Source: Streptomyces sp. NBC_00572 (GTDB lineage: Bacteria; Actinomycetota; Actinomycetes; Streptomycetales; Streptomycetaceae). Taken from it: a stretch of DNA of 64,000 bases. Positions 44,041-52,462 of the stretch are shown in pieces (the stretch's first letter is position 1; every line of letters begins with the position of its first letter). The stretch covers positions 2,232,001 to 2,296,000 of the forward strand of contig NZ_JAPENX010000001.1 of NCBI RefSeq assembly GCF_026341815.1. The letters are read 5' to 3'. The notes beneath the pieces were generated by a model. That model was not told the DNA's origin and did not search any database. It saw only the letters and a program-made list of their open reading frames with translations. A program made the position numbers and the translations under genes.

Positions 44041-44898
44041 ATGTCCGACTCCGCTCCCCGCCGGGACACCCGCGGCATCGTCGACCCCGCCGAACTGCTC
44101 ACCCACGTCCGCTTCCGCCGCCACACCCCGGCGCCGGAGCTGCGGCCCTATCTGGAGCACTACTGGCTGATCGACTGGGAGCTGCCGGAGCCGTACGCGA
44201 CCCATGTCGTCCCGCACCCGTCGGTGAACATCGTCTTCCAGCGGTACGGGGCGATCGGCGCCCCGGCGGCGGAGGTGCGCGCCTCCGCCGAGGTCGCCGG
44301 GGTCGGGCTCGGCCTGTTCACCCAGAAGCTGACGGAGGCGGGCCGGGTCTGCGGGGTGCAGTTCCGGCCCGGCGGCTTCCGGCCCTTCGCGCCCGCGTGG
44401 CCGGTGTCGAACTGGACGGGCCGCCGGGTCCCCCTGGCCGAGGTCTTCCCGGACCGGGGCGACGACGAACCGCTGTCCGCCGTCCTCTCCCCCGCCACCG
44501 ACCACGCGCGCGTGGCGGCACTCGACGCCTTCCTCCTCGCCCACGGCCCCGCCCCCGACCCGGCCGCCCACCGGGCCATGGAGCTCGTGGACCTGGTCCG
44601 GGGCGACCGCGCGATCCGCAAGGTGGCCCAGCTGTCCTCGGCGACGGGCCTGTCGGCGCGCTCGCTCCAGCGCCTCTTCGCGACCCAGGTCGGCGTCGGT
44701 CCGAAGTGGGTGATCCTGCGCTACCGCATCCACGAGGCCCTGGAGCGTGCCGAGGCCGCGGAGAGTGCGGACGCCCCGGACTGGGTGGCACTGGCGGCGG
44801 AGCTGGGTTACAGCGACCAGGCCCATCTCGTACGGGACTTCACGGCGACCGTCGGGGTGCCGCCGACGGCGTACGCCCGTGGACTGTCGGTGCCCTGA
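44041..44898 (+). CDS. AraC family regulator with DUF6597-type N-terminus
   Basis: This 285-residue protein has an N-terminal cupin-like region (RFRRHTPAPELRPYLEHYW, HVVPHPSVNIVFQ) and a C-terminal AraC double HTH (VAQLSSATGLSARSLQRLF, then AAELGYSDQAHLVRDFTATV). GGAGC lies just before the ATG. It is followed by a GNAT gene 15 bases later on the same strand, which may be regulated by it. Confidence 0.88.
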   Translation: MSDSAPRRDTRGIVDPAELLTHVRFRRHTPAPELRPYLEHYWLIDWELPEPYATHVVPHPSVNIVFQRYGAIGAPAAEVRASAEVAGVGLGLFTQKLTEAGRVCGVQFRPGGFRPFAPAWPVSNWTGRRVPLAEVFPDRGDDEPLSAVLSPATDHARVAALDAFLLAHGPAPDPAAHRAMELVDLVRGDRAIRKVAQLSSATGLSARSLQRLFATQVGVGPKWVILRYRIHEALERAEAAESADAPDWVALAAELGYSDQAHLVRDFTATVGVPPTAYARGLSVP

Positions 44899-44912
44899 CC
44901 TACCGTACGGAC

Positions 44913-45455
44913 ATGGACACCGACACCGCCTCGCCCGTACGGCTCGAACCCTGGTCCGAGGCCGACGCCGGCCTGCTGCGCGCCCTGAACGCACCGGAGT
45001 TGATGGAGCACCTGGGCGGCCCGGAGAGCGAGGAGCAGCTCGTCCGGCGCCACCGGCGGTACGTGGACCTGAGCGCCGACGACACGGGCGCGGGGCGGAT
45101 GTTCCGGATCGTGCTTCTGCCGGAGGAGGCCGTGGCCGGCAGCATCGGCTTCTGGGTGCGGACCGGCGACGGCGAGCCGGCGTACGAGACCGGGTGGGCC
45201 GTGCTGCCGGGCTTCCAGGGCCGGGGCGTGGCGAGCGCCGCCACGCGCGCGGTGGCGGTGGAGGCCCGGGCCGCGGGCCTCCACCGTTTTCTCCACGCGT
45301 TCCCGTCGACGGAGAACGCCGCGTCGAACGCGGTGTGCCGCAAGGCGGGGTTCGAGCTGCTCGGCGAGCGGGACTTCGAGTATCCGCCGGGGTGCCCGAT
45401 GCGCTGCAACGACTGGCGCCTCGACCTGGAGAAGCCGGGCCGGGAGGCGCTCTAG
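44913..45455 (+). CDS. GNAT family N-acetyltransferase (RimJ/RimL-like)
   Basis: This 180-residue protein starts at ATG 44913. It has the acetyl-CoA motif as VLPGFQGRGVASAATRAVAV and the AFPSTENAASNAVCRKAGFE segment of RimJ/RimL-type enzymes, which acetylate amino termini or small amines. It follows the AraC gene by 14 bases and probably shares its promoter. The substrate is unknown. Confidence 0.88.
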   Translation: MDTDTASPVRLEPWSEADAGLLRALNAPELMEHLGGPESEEQLVRRHRRYVDLSADDTGAGRMFRIVLLPEEAVAGSIGFWVRTGDGEPAYETGWAVLPGFQGRGVASAATRAVAVEARAAGLHRFLHAFPSTENAASNAVCRKAGFELLGERDFEYPPGCPMRCNDWRLDLEKPGREAL

Positions 45456-45461
45456 GCGCTG

Positions 45462-45911
45462 CTAGGAGGCGTCTTCCGGTGTGGTGAGCGGCCGGGTGAA
45501 GTGGAAGGCCACGATGTCGAAGCGCTCGCGCAGGTAGAAGCGGTGGGCTCCGGTGCGGTGGGTGCCGGAGTCCAGGTTGAGCTCGTGGCAGCCGGCGGCG
45601 CGGGCGTGCTCCTCCAGGTGGCCGATGAGCGCGTGGCCGACCCCGGTGGAGCGGGTGGCGGCGGCGGTCACGAGGTCGTCGACGTAGAGCTTGCGCAGGG
45701 AGCTGGTGTTGATGACGATGCGCCAGCCGGCCGCGCCGACGCAGCGGCCCTCGTCCGAGTAGGCGGCGCTGAAGCGCAGCCCCTGGGGGTGTCCGGCCTC
45801 GTAGACCTCGCGGAAGAGATCCGGGGTGAGGTGAGGGCGGAGCTCGGCGAGAACGGGCAGGAGGTCGTTCTCCAGCCGGGGGTCGCCGGGTTCGAGGTCG
45901 ATGATCTTCAT
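45462..45911 (-). CDS. GNAT family N-acetyltransferase
   Basis: This 149-residue protein (ATG 45911) has the motif-A region VTAAATRSTGVGHALIGHL and the downstream ELNLDSGTHRTGAHRFYLRE segment. It lies convergent with the preceding GNAT gene and divergent from the NAD(P)-binding gene. A TAAAAC -10-like element lies on the minus strand upstream. The substrate is unknown. Confidence 0.85.
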   Translation of the reverse strand: MKIIDLEPGDPRLENDLLPVLAELRPHLTPDLFREVYEAGHPQGLRFSAAYSDEGRCVGAAGWRIVINTSSLRKLYVDDLVTAAATRSTGVGHALIGHLEEHARAAGCHELNLDSGTHRTGAHRFYLRERFDIVAFHFTRPLTTPEDAS

Positions 45912-45942
45912 GCCGGGACGGTACCTCAGGGTTTTATCCGGG

Positions 45943-45971
45943 TTGACGCGCAGGGCACGACCCTGGATATT
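45943..45971 (+). promoter_or_regulatory. Promoter TTGACG-N17-GATATT for the NmrA-type gene
   Basis: TTGACG (45943-45948) and GATATT (45966-45971) are 17 bases apart, a good HrdB-type spacing. It is directly followed by the dyad at 45973-45989. Confidence 0.6.
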
Positions 45972-45972
45972 T

Positions 45973-45989
45973 ATCTGCGTGACGCAGAT
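45973..45989. promoter_or_regulatory. Operator dyad ATCTGCGT-G-ACGCAGAT
   Basis: These are perfect 8-base arms with a one-base centre, placed at the expected transcription start of the NmrA-type gene. This is the size and position of a TetR/MarR/HxlR operator; HxlR-family regulators often control such NmrA-type genes. No regulator gene adjoins. Confidence 0.6.
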
Positions 45990-46045
45990 GATGCGCCACG
46001 AAGGCATACGACTCACCCTGACTCGCCCTTGGAAGGACACTCCTC

Positions 46046-46897
46046 ATGACCGTTCTCGTCACCGGCAGCCGCGGCCGCGTCGCCTCCACCCTGCTCGGCC
46101 TCCTCGACGCCGCCGGGATCAAGGCGAAAGCCGCCTCCAAGAACCCCACGGACCTCTCCCCACCGCCCGGCGTCGACACCGTGCGCTGCGATCTCACCGA
46201 TCCGGCCACCTTCGACACCGCCCTGACCGGCGTCGACTCCGTCTTCCTCTACGCCGAGGCGACCCACGCCGAGGCCTTCGCCGACCGCGCCCGCGCCGCG
46301 GGCGTGGAGCACGTCGTCCTTCTCTCCTCCAGCTCCGTCCTCGCGCCGGACGCCGCCGAGAACCCGATCGCCGCCTCCCACCTCGCCGCCGAGCGCGCCC
46401 TCTCCGCCGCCGCGGACGCCGGAGCCTTCGAGGCCACCCACCTCCAGCCGGGCGCCTTCGCCACCAACACCCTGCAGTGGGCCTGGGCGCTCCGGGACGG
46501 ACGTGGCCCCGCCCTGCCCCATCCGCACTCGTACGGCGATCCGATCCATGAGCGCGATGTCGCCGAGGCGGCCTTCGCGGTGCTCACCGAGCCCCGACTG
46601 CGCGGTTCCTCGTATCTGCTGACGGGCCCCGAGTCGCTGACCTTCGTCGAGCAGCTGGCGATACTCGCCGAGGTGACGGGACGACCCGCGCCCCACACCG
46701 TCGTGACCCCCGAGGAGTGGAAGCGGTCGGTCGCCGGCTTCATGCCGGAGGCGTTCGCCGAAGCCCTCCTCTCCTACTGGGCCACGAACGACGGCCGACC
46801 GACACCACTGACCCGCACGGTCGAGGAACTGACCGGCCACCCAGCCCGCGCCTTCGCCACCTGGATCGCCGACCACGAGGAGGCCTTCCGCCCCTGA
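46046..46897 (+). CDS. NAD(P)-binding NmrA/SDR family protein
   Basis: This 283-residue protein starts with the Rossmann pattern VLVTGSRGRVASTLL. Typical atypical-SDR elements follow: VFLYAEATHAEAF, HVVLLSSSSVLAP and the late TGPESLTFVEQLAILAEVTG. It has no classical YxxxK, as in QorB/NmrA proteins, which sense or use NAD(P)H or quinones. GGAAGG lies before the ATG. The upstream operator suggests induction by a redox or quinone signal. Confidence 0.85.
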   Translation: MTVLVTGSRGRVASTLLGLLDAAGIKAKAASKNPTDLSPPPGVDTVRCDLTDPATFDTALTGVDSVFLYAEATHAEAFADRARAAGVEHVVLLSSSSVLAPDAAENPIAASHLAAERALSAAADAGAFEATHLQPGAFATNTLQWAWALRDGRGPALPHPHSYGDPIHERDVAEAAFAVLTEPRLRGSSYLLTGPESLTFVEQLAILAEVTGRPAPHTVVTPEEWKRSVAGFMPEAFAEALLSYWATNDGRPTPLTRTVEELTGHPARAFATWIADHEEAFRP

Positions 46898-46961
46898 GGG
46901 GCCCGACACCCCGGACCGACGGGCGACAGGCGACCCGACTCGCCACCGGGCTCCCGAGCTC

Positions 46962-46992
46962 CCCGGACTCCACCGGGTCCACCGAGTCCGGG
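46962..46992 (+). terminator. Hairpin after the NmrA-type gene
   Basis: CCCGGACTC (46962-46970) pairs with GAGTCCGGG (46984-46992) across a 13-base loop, 65 bases after the stop. It is a probable terminator, without a U tract. Confidence 0.5.
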
Positions 46993-47048
46993 TCCACCGA
47001 CGGCGAATTCCCTGGCCGCCCCTCCCACCCCGATGCGATCCTGTCCCC

Positions 47049-47789
47049 GTGAACGGACCGGAGATCCACATCAGCTTCGCCCCCGGCCTGGGGCTCTTCG
47101 TCTCGGCGGACCGCCGCTCGGGCCCGACACCCGTGACCACCGACGGGGCCTCCTCGCTAGGCCACGTCGTGGAGTCGCTCGGCGTGCCCCTCACCGAGGC
47201 CGGCCGGCTTCTGGTCGACGGGCGGCCCGTCGACACCTCGCACGTCCCCGCGGCTGGAGAGACCGTCGAGGTGGAGGGCGTCGCCCGCCCGCAGTCGGTA
47301 CCGCCGGGCGCGCCCCTCCGGTTCCTGCTCGACGTGCACCTCGGCACGCTGGCCCGGCGACTTCGGCTGCTCGGGGTGGACGCGGCCTACGAGAGCGAGG
47401 ACATCGGCGACCCCGCCCTGGCCACCCTCTCCGCGCGCGAACGGCGCGTCATGCTCTCGCGGGACCGCGGACTGCTGCGCCGTCGTGAACTGTGGGCGGG
47501 GGCCTACATCTACAGCGACCGCCCGGACGACCAGCTCCGGGACGTCCTTGAGCGCTTCGCGCCGCCACTCGCGCCCTGGACGCGGTGCACGGCGTGCAAC
47601 GGGGAACTGAGCGACGCCGACAAGGACGCGGTGCGCGAGCGCCTGGAGCAGGGCACGGAGAAGTCGTACGACGTGTTCGCCGAGTGTGTGGAGTGCGGCC
47701 GGGTCTACTGGCGCGGCGCCCACCACGCCCGTCTTGAGGCGATCGTCTCCGACGCGGTACGGGAGTTCGGCGGCGCGACGGCCGGCTGA
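47049..47789 (+). CDS. Mut7-C RNase domain protein with ubiquitin-like N-terminus
   Basis: This 246-residue protein starts at GTG 47049. Residues 1-85 resemble a ubiquitin-like/ThiS-type domain; residues about 95-245 are the Mut7-C (PIN-fold RNase) domain: RFLLDVHLGTLARRLRLLG, then SRDRGLL and a zinc-ribbon with CTACN and CVECGRVYWRG. The acidic PIN residues suggest nuclease activity on RNA. This domain pair is usual in actinobacteria and its role is not known. Confidence 0.85.
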   Translation: MNGPEIHISFAPGLGLFVSADRRSGPTPVTTDGASSLGHVVESLGVPLTEAGRLLVDGRPVDTSHVPAAGETVEVEGVARPQSVPPGAPLRFLLDVHLGTLARRLRLLGVDAAYESEDIGDPALATLSARERRVMLSRDRGLLRRRELWAGAYIYSDRPDDQLRDVLERFAPPLAPWTRCTACNGELSDADKDAVRERLEQGTEKSYDVFAECVECGRVYWRGAHHARLEAIVSDAVREFGGATAG

Positions 47790-47792
47790 CGG

Positions 47793-48278
47793 TCAGTCCA
47801 GGTCGCCGCCACGCAGCCGTTCGATCTGCGCGGCGCTGACCTCGACGGTACGCCGCATATGGGCGATGAGCAGGGCGACCTCGGCGTCGCTGTAGACGTC
47901 GAACATCGTGCCCCAGGTGCTGTTGAGCTTGCGCCACAAGGCGCCGAGTTCCGCGATCCGCTCGGGCACTAGGGCCACGAGAACCCGACGCCGGTCCTCG
48001 GTGTCCCGTTCGCGCGTCACGTACCCGGACCGCTCAAGACGGTCGACGAGGCGGGTCGCGGAGCCGGTGGTGAGCCCGGTCAGCTCGGCGACCCGTCCGG
48101 TGGTCACCGGCGCCTCCTCCAGGCTGAGCAGGTTCAGACACTGCACATCGGTCGGGTGGAGCCCCAGGTGATCGGCGACGGCCTGGTTGAACAGGGCGTA
48201 CGCCGCCATGTAGCGGCGGGCCTCTCCCTGCAGCTCGGTCATCAGGGCCTCACGCCGGGCGGAACTCTTCTGCGTCAT
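47793..48278 (-). CDS. MarR family transcriptional regulator
   Basis: This 161-residue protein (ATG 48278) has a MarR winged HTH (LHPTDVQCLNLLSLEEAPVT, RVAELTGLTTGSATRLVDRL, then RRRVLVALV in the wing). TACAAT lies six bases before the ATG on the minus strand, so the mRNA is probably leaderless. It is three bases from the convergent Mut7-C gene, so its targets are likely elsewhere or itself. Confidence 0.88.
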   Translation of the reverse strand: MTQKSSARREALMTELQGEARRYMAAYALFNQAVADHLGLHPTDVQCLNLLSLEEAPVTTGRVAELTGLTTGSATRLVDRLERSGYVTRERDTEDRRRVLVALVPERIAELGALWRKLNSTWGTMFDVYSDAEVALLIAHMRRTVEVSAAQIERLRGGDLD

Positions 48279-48284
48279 GCAGAG

Positions 48285-48290
48285 ATTGTA
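48285..48290 (-). promoter_or_regulatory. TACAAT -10 element for a leaderless MarR mRNA
   Basis: On the minus strand TACAAT is followed by six bases and then ATG, which fits transcription starting at the A of the start codon. There is no ribosome binding site. The -35 region is poor. Confidence 0.5.
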
Positions 48291-48334
48291 CGAAGCAGGC
48301 ACCGCCCCGTCCCGGTCCGCACCCACGGGTGTCC

Positions 48335-48895
48335 TCAGGGCGCCTCGGCGGTCAGATAGCGCTGCACGGTCGGGCCGAGCCAGGCCACGATCTCCCCGGG
48401 GGACATCTCGACGACCGGCGGCAGCCTCAGCACATAGCGGGTGAGCGCCATGCCGAGGATCTGGGACGCGACGAGCCCCGCCCGCCGCGGGGCCTCGGCG
48501 GGGTCGGGGCAGACGCCCCGGGTCACGGGCCCGAGCTGCTCGGCGAAGATCGCCTGCATCCGTTCGGCCCCGGCCGCGTTGGTGACCCCCACCCGCAGGA
48601 GCCCGGTGAGGACGTCGTCCCGCTCCCAGCGCTCCAGGAAGTGGGTGACCAGGACCGCCCCGATGTGCCGCGCGGGCAGGCCGCCCAGCTCGGGCAGGTC
48701 CAGCTCGATCGCCGAGGCGGCGGCGAACAGGCCCTCCTTGTTGCCGTAGTAGCGCATGACCATCGACGGGTCGATCCCGGCGTCCCGGGCGATGGCCCGG
48801 ATGGTGGCGCGGTCGTATCCGTCGGAGGCGAAGCGCTCGCGGGCGGCCTCCAGGATGGCGGCTCTGGTGGCGTCGGAACGGCGGGCGGTCGTCAT
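48335..48895 (-). CDS. TetR family regulator controlling the adjacent monooxygenase
   Basis: This 186-residue TetR protein has its HTH near residues 8-55 (ATRAAILEAARERFASDGYD, then DAGIDPSMVMRYYGNKEGLF). The ligand domain is of the TetR_C_17-like kind common to repressors of detoxifying oxygenases. It is divergent from the FAD monooxygenase across three palindromic sites at 48912-48980, so the two form an inducible unit. Confidence 0.9.
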   Translation of the reverse strand: MTTARRSDATRAAILEAARERFASDGYDRATIRAIARDAGIDPSMVMRYYGNKEGLFAAASAIELDLPELGGLPARHIGAVLVTHFLERWERDDVLTGLLRVGVTNAAGAERMQAIFAEQLGPVTRGVCPDPAEAPRRAGLVASQILGMALTRYVLRLPPVVEMSPGEIVAWLGPTVQRYLTAEAP

Positions 48896-48911
48896 ACCAA
48901 CGACTGTAGGC

Positions 48912-48980
48912 CAACAAGCGTTGACATTCCATCCGAGCCGCCCCTACAGTCGCCAACAAGCGTTGACCAACAGATGTTGG
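48912..48980. promoter_or_regulatory. Three palindromic operators for the TetR/monooxygenase pair
   Basis: CAACAAGCGTTG occurs at 48912-48923 and at 48954-48965, exactly 42 bases apart, and CCAACAGATGTTGG lies at 48967-48980. The first overlaps the -35 and the second lies just past the -10 of the divergent promoter, so TetR binding would block RNA polymerase. Confidence 0.7.
48921..48950 (+). promoter_or_regulatory. Strong promoter TTGACA-N18-TACAGT for the monooxygenase
   Basis: TTGACA (48921-48926) and TACAGT (48945-48950) are 18 bases apart, one base longer than ideal. This is a near-consensus HrdB promoter, embedded between operator copies 1 and 2. Confidence 0.7.
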
Positions 48981-49010
48981 CCAACGGTCGTGGGCACCCT
49001 GGAGGCAGCC

Positions 49011-50471
49011 ATGAGCACCACGAAGACCACGGAAACGACAGGGACGACAGGGATGACAGGGACGACGGACACCCAGGTCCTCGTCATCGGCGCGGGCCCC
49101 ACCGGCCTGCTCCTCGCCGGCGACCTCGCCGCCGCCGGCATCGCCGTCACCCTCGTCGAGCGCCGCCCGCCCGGCCTCGCCAACATGACCCGCGCCTTCG
49201 GCGTCCACGCCCGCACCCTGGAGCAGCTCGACGCCCGCGACCTCGCGGACGAGCTCCTCACCACGGGCACGACCCTCGACAGCGCCAAGCTCTTCGGCCG
49301 GCTCGACCTCGACCTCACCCGGCTGCCCAGCCGCTTCAACCACCTGCTCGTCACCCCGCAGTACGAAGTGGAGCGCCTCCTGGAGCGCCGGGCGGTCACC
49401 GCGGGGGTCACCTTCCGGTACGGGACGGAGCTGCGCGGACTGCGCCAGGACGCCGACACGGTCACGGCGGAGTTCACCGACGCCGACGGAGCACCGCTCA
49501 CCCTCACCGCCCGCCACCTCGTCGGCGCGGACGGCGTCCGCAGCACGGTCCGCACCACCCTGGGCCTGCCCTTCCCCGGCGGCTCCGTGATCCGCTCCCT
49601 CGTCCTCGCTGACGTCCGCCTCACGGAGGAGCCCGCCGACTCGTTCAGCGTCAGCGGCTCCGGCGACACCTTCGCCTTCCTCGCCCCCTTCGGCGACGGC
49701 TGGTACCGGGTGATGGGCTGGAGCCGCACCCGCCAGGTCGCCGACACCGAGCCCGTCGACCTCGACGAGGTCCGCGAGATCACCCGCCGCGCCCTCGGCA
49801 CCGACCTCGGCATGCACGACGCCCGCTGGATCTCCCGCTTCCACAGCGACGAGCGCCAGACACCGGCCTACCGGGTGGGCCGGGTCTTCCTCGCCGGTGA
49901 CGCCGCCCACGTCCACTCCCCCGCCGGCGGCCAGGGCATGAACACCGGCCTCCAGGACGCCGCCAACCTCTCCTGGAAGCTCACCGCCGTCCTGCGCGGC
50001 GACACACCCACCCCCGAAGCCCTCCTCGACAGCTACCAGTCCGAGCGGCACCCCGTCGGCGCCACCGTGCTGCGCACCAGCGGCGCGCTCGTACGCCTCG
50101 CGATGGCCCACACCCCGCTCACCCGCACCGCCCGCTCCCTCGCCGCCCGTTTCCTGGGCGCGGTTCGACCCGCCTCCGCCCGCGCGATGAGCATGATCAG
50201 CGGAATCGGCATCGCGTACGCGCCCCCGACGGGCTCCAGGCGCCCCGCGGGCCGCCGCGCACCGGACCTGAGACTGCGCGAAGGCCGTCTCTACGAGCTG
50301 CTGCGCGCGGGCGAGTTCGTGCTGATCGCCCCGGAGGGCAAGCCCCCGGCCCTCCCCGAGACCGCCCCGGTCTCACCCGAGCGCCTCGTACGAGCCACCT
50401 GGACGGACCCGACGCGAAGGACCGCGGTACTGGTCCGCCCCGACGGCTACGTCCACTGGACGAGCCGCTGA
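49011..50471 (+). CDS. FAD-dependent aromatic monooxygenase (PHBH fold)
   Basis: I start this at ATG 49011, after GGAGG; the product has 486 residues. The first 20 residues are a Thr/Gly-rich tail (STTKTTETTGTTG), then the FAD motif VIGAGPTGLLLAGDLAAAG, the DG motif VGADGVRSTVRTTLG, and GDAAHVHSPAGGQGMNTGLQDA. This is the pentachlorophenol/rifampicin-type hydroxylase family. It is controlled by the divergent TetR through the operators before it, so it is likely an inducible drug or xenobiotic oxidising enzyme. Confidence 0.92.
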   Translation: MSTTKTTETTGTTGMTGTTDTQVLVIGAGPTGLLLAGDLAAAGIAVTLVERRPPGLANMTRAFGVHARTLEQLDARDLADELLTTGTTLDSAKLFGRLDLDLTRLPSRFNHLLVTPQYEVERLLERRAVTAGVTFRYGTELRGLRQDADTVTAEFTDADGAPLTLTARHLVGADGVRSTVRTTLGLPFPGGSVIRSLVLADVRLTEEPADSFSVSGSGDTFAFLAPFGDGWYRVMGWSRTRQVADTEPVDLDEVREITRRALGTDLGMHDARWISRFHSDERQTPAYRVGRVFLAGDAAHVHSPAGGQGMNTGLQDAANLSWKLTAVLRGDTPTPEALLDSYQSERHPVGATVLRTSGALVRLAMAHTPLTRTARSLAARFLGAVRPASARAMSMISGIGIAYAPPTGSRRPAGRRAPDLRLREGRLYELLRAGEFVLIAPEGKPPALPETAPVSPERLVRATWTDPTRRTAVLVRPDGYVHWTSR

Positions 50472-50487
50472 GACGCACTCGGAGGAC

Positions 50488-50970
50488 TCAGAAGACGTAC
50501 GGATCGCCGGTGGCGAGCACGAGCACGCGATGCCGGTCGTTCCGCGGATTCCGGTCGGCCACCCCGTCCCGCCAGGCCGTGGTGATGTCCACGGTCAGCT
50601 CGTCCGGAAGGCCCGCGGTCCGCAGATCGAGCGCCAGCTCACCGACGCCCCCCGCGGCCCGCAGCTCGCCCGTGCGGCAGGAGACCACCCGGTCACTGCT
50701 CCACAGACAGGCCGGCGGCAGCTCCTGGCCCCCCGACATCGGCACGGAGAAGGCGAGCCGGACCGTCGCCTGGGAGAGATCGGTGGGCCCGAGGTTCTCA
50801 CTGACCAGCCAGACGCCGACCCGCCCGTCCCAGAGGGAGACATGACCGTGATGGGCCAGATCAGCCTCCGACCTCGCCACCGGCCCCACGGCACCGGCTG
50901 CCGCGCCCGCGCCCATCACCGCCGTGGCCGCGAGAGCGACCCCGAGCACAGCCTTTCGCAATCCACACAT
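50488..50970 (-). CDS. Secreted hypothetical protein
   Basis: I start this at ATG 50970 (MCGLRKAVL), giving 160 residues with a signal peptide ending near GAVGP; an ATG at 50994 is possible. The mature part has beta-strand character (GRVGVWLVSENLGPTDLSQ, VRLAFSVPM, CLWSSDRVVSCRTGELR) and two Cys, as in surface or cell-wall proteins. I do not recognise a family. It is convergent with the monooxygenase, with 16 bases between stops. Confidence 0.72.
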   Translation of the reverse strand: MCGLRKAVLGVALAATAVMGAGAAAGAVGPVARSEADLAHHGHVSLWDGRVGVWLVSENLGPTDLSQATVRLAFSVPMSGGQELPPACLWSSDRVVSCRTGELRAAGGVGELALDLRTAGLPDELTVDITTAWRDGVADRNPRNDRHRVLVLATGDPYVF

Positions 50971-51045
50971 AGGCCCAAAATAGCCACAGATCATCCGATC
51001 TTCTGACAACTCATCAGTCAGCGTGTCCCATGGCAGGCTTCCCCC

Positions 51046-51381
51046 ATGCTCACCGCCCGCTCCATCGCCCTCTTCGTCCTCGCGGCGCTCTTCGAGATCG
51101 GCGGCGCCTGGCTCGTCTGGCAAGGCGTCCGGGAGCACCGCGGCTGGATCTGGATCGGCGGCGGCGTCCTGGCCCTCGGCATCTACGGCTTCGTCGCCAC
51201 CCTCCAGCCCGACGCCGAGTTCGGCCGCGTCCTCGCCGCCTACGGCGGAGTGTTCGTCGCCGGATCCATCGCCTGGGGAATGGCGGCCGACGGCTACCGG
51301 CCCGACCGCTGGGACGTCATCGGCGCCCTCGTCTGCCTCGCGGGCATGGCCGTGATCATGTACGCCCCGCGAGGCCGCTGA
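51046..51381 (+). CDS. YnfA/UPF0060 family membrane protein
   Basis: This 111-residue protein has four helices with the family signature early ([20 protein letters not shown]) and [20 protein letters not shown] in the second half, plus [14 protein letters not shown] before the last helix. Some members act as small multidrug or silver-type exporters; many have no assigned role. It is divergent from the secreted protein. Confidence 0.92.
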   Translation: MLTARSIALFVLAALFEIGGAWLVWQGVREHRGWIWIGGGVLALGIYGFVATLQPDAEFGRVLAAYGGVFVAGSIAWGMAADGYRPDRWDVIGALVCLAGMAVIMYAPRGR

Positions 51382-51446
51382 CCGGTGCCGCCTATCCTGG
51401 CCGGGCGATCGACGTAATCGACCATCTGCGCGAGGAGCACCACGTC

Positions 51447-52211
51447 ATGACTGCCCCCGGTACCCCCATCGCCGTCATCACCGGAGCGAGCAGCGGAATC
51501 GGCGCCGCCACGGCCAGGCAGCTGGCCGCCGCCGGCTACCGCGTGGTCCTCACCGCCCGGCGCAAGGACCGCATCGAGGAACTGGCCGCCGAGATCAACG
51601 AGGCCGGCCACCAGGCCACGGCCTACGCCCTCGACGTCACCGACCGCACCGCCGTCGACGAGTTCGCCACCGCCTTCGGCACCCTCGCCGTCCTGGTCAA
51701 CAACGCGGGCGGCGCCCTCGGCGCCGACCCCGTCGCCACCGGAGACCCCGCCGACTGGCGCCAGATGTACGAGGTCAACGTCATCGGCACGCTGAACATG
51801 ACCCAGGCCCTGCTCCCGGCCCTCACCGCGAGCGGCGACGGCACGGTCGTCGTCCTCTCCTCGACCGCCGGCCACTCCACCTACGAGGGCGGCGCCGGCT
51901 ACGTGGCCGCCAAGAACGGCGCCCGCGTCATCGCCGAGACCCTCCGCCTGGAGATCGTCGGCACCCCGGTCCGCGTCATCGAGATCGCCCCCGGCATGGT
52001 CAAGACCGACGAGTTCGCCACCACCCGCTTCCGCGGCGACACCGACAAGGCCGCCAAGGTCTACGCCGGCGTGGCCGAACCCCTGACGGCGGACGACGTC
52101 GCCGACACCATCACCTGGGCCTGCACCCGCCCCCCGCACGTCAACATCGACCTCCTGGTCGTCCGCCCCCGAGCCCAGGCCTCCAACACCAAGGTCCACC
52201 GCGAGCTCTGA
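51447..52211 (+). CDS. Short-chain dehydrogenase/reductase
   Basis: This 254-residue classical SDR (ATG 51447, GGAG upstream) has the nucleotide motif TGASSGIGAATA and NNAGG. The catalytic Ser is in LSSTAGHS, and the Tyr/Lys pair in YVAAKNG. The fold binds NAD(P)H in the cytosol. It resembles YdfG-like serine/3-hydroxy acid dehydrogenases. The substrate is not clear. Confidence 0.9.
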   Translation: MTAPGTPIAVITGASSGIGAATARQLAAAGYRVVLTARRKDRIEELAAEINEAGHQATAYALDVTDRTAVDEFATAFGTLAVLVNNAGGALGADPVATGDPADWRQMYEVNVIGTLNMTQALLPALTASGDGTVVVLSSTAGHSTYEGGAGYVAAKNGARVIAETLRLEIVGTPVRVIEIAPGMVKTDEFATTRFRGDTDKAAKVYAGVAEPLTADDVADTITWACTRPPHVNIDLLVVRPRAQASNTKVHREL

Positions 52212-52302
52212 CAACACGGCGACACGTTCGGGTGAACCACCTCGATCACCCACACGGCGCCCGCACCCCCGACCTGACGTCGAAGACAACTCCATACAGA
52301 AC

Positions 52303-52338
52303 GGCCCTCGGCAGGGACTGCAATCCCAGCCGAGGGCC
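52303..52338. terminator. Hairpin after the SDR gene
   Basis: GGCCCTCGGC (52303-52312) pairs with GCCGAGGGCC (52329-52338), and inside it GGGA pairs with TCCC. It lies in the 251-base gap between the convergent SDR and RtcB genes. The rest of the gap (52340-52462) is less GC-rich and contains a CTGGCG/CGCCAG hairpin near 52395-52412 but no gene I accept. Confidence 0.7.
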
Positions 52339-52462
52339 TCACCACTTCCAGCACAGCTGTCGGCGCGTACCTCTGCCACTACGCAAAGAAGGTCACTGGC
52401 GCAGAACGCCAGATCGCACGAAACGCGCGTGACGGGATCTACAACGTCCTGTACATCCGGCC

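Noticed and set aside
47793..50111. A 772-codon frame extending the MarR gene far upstream
   Set aside because: The MarR domain begins at ATG 48278; the extension is the antisense of the TetR and monooxygenase genes.
52232..52432. A 66-codon plus-strand frame between SDR and RtcB
   Set aside because: It overlaps the SDR terminator hairpin and has no start signal or recognisable sequence.
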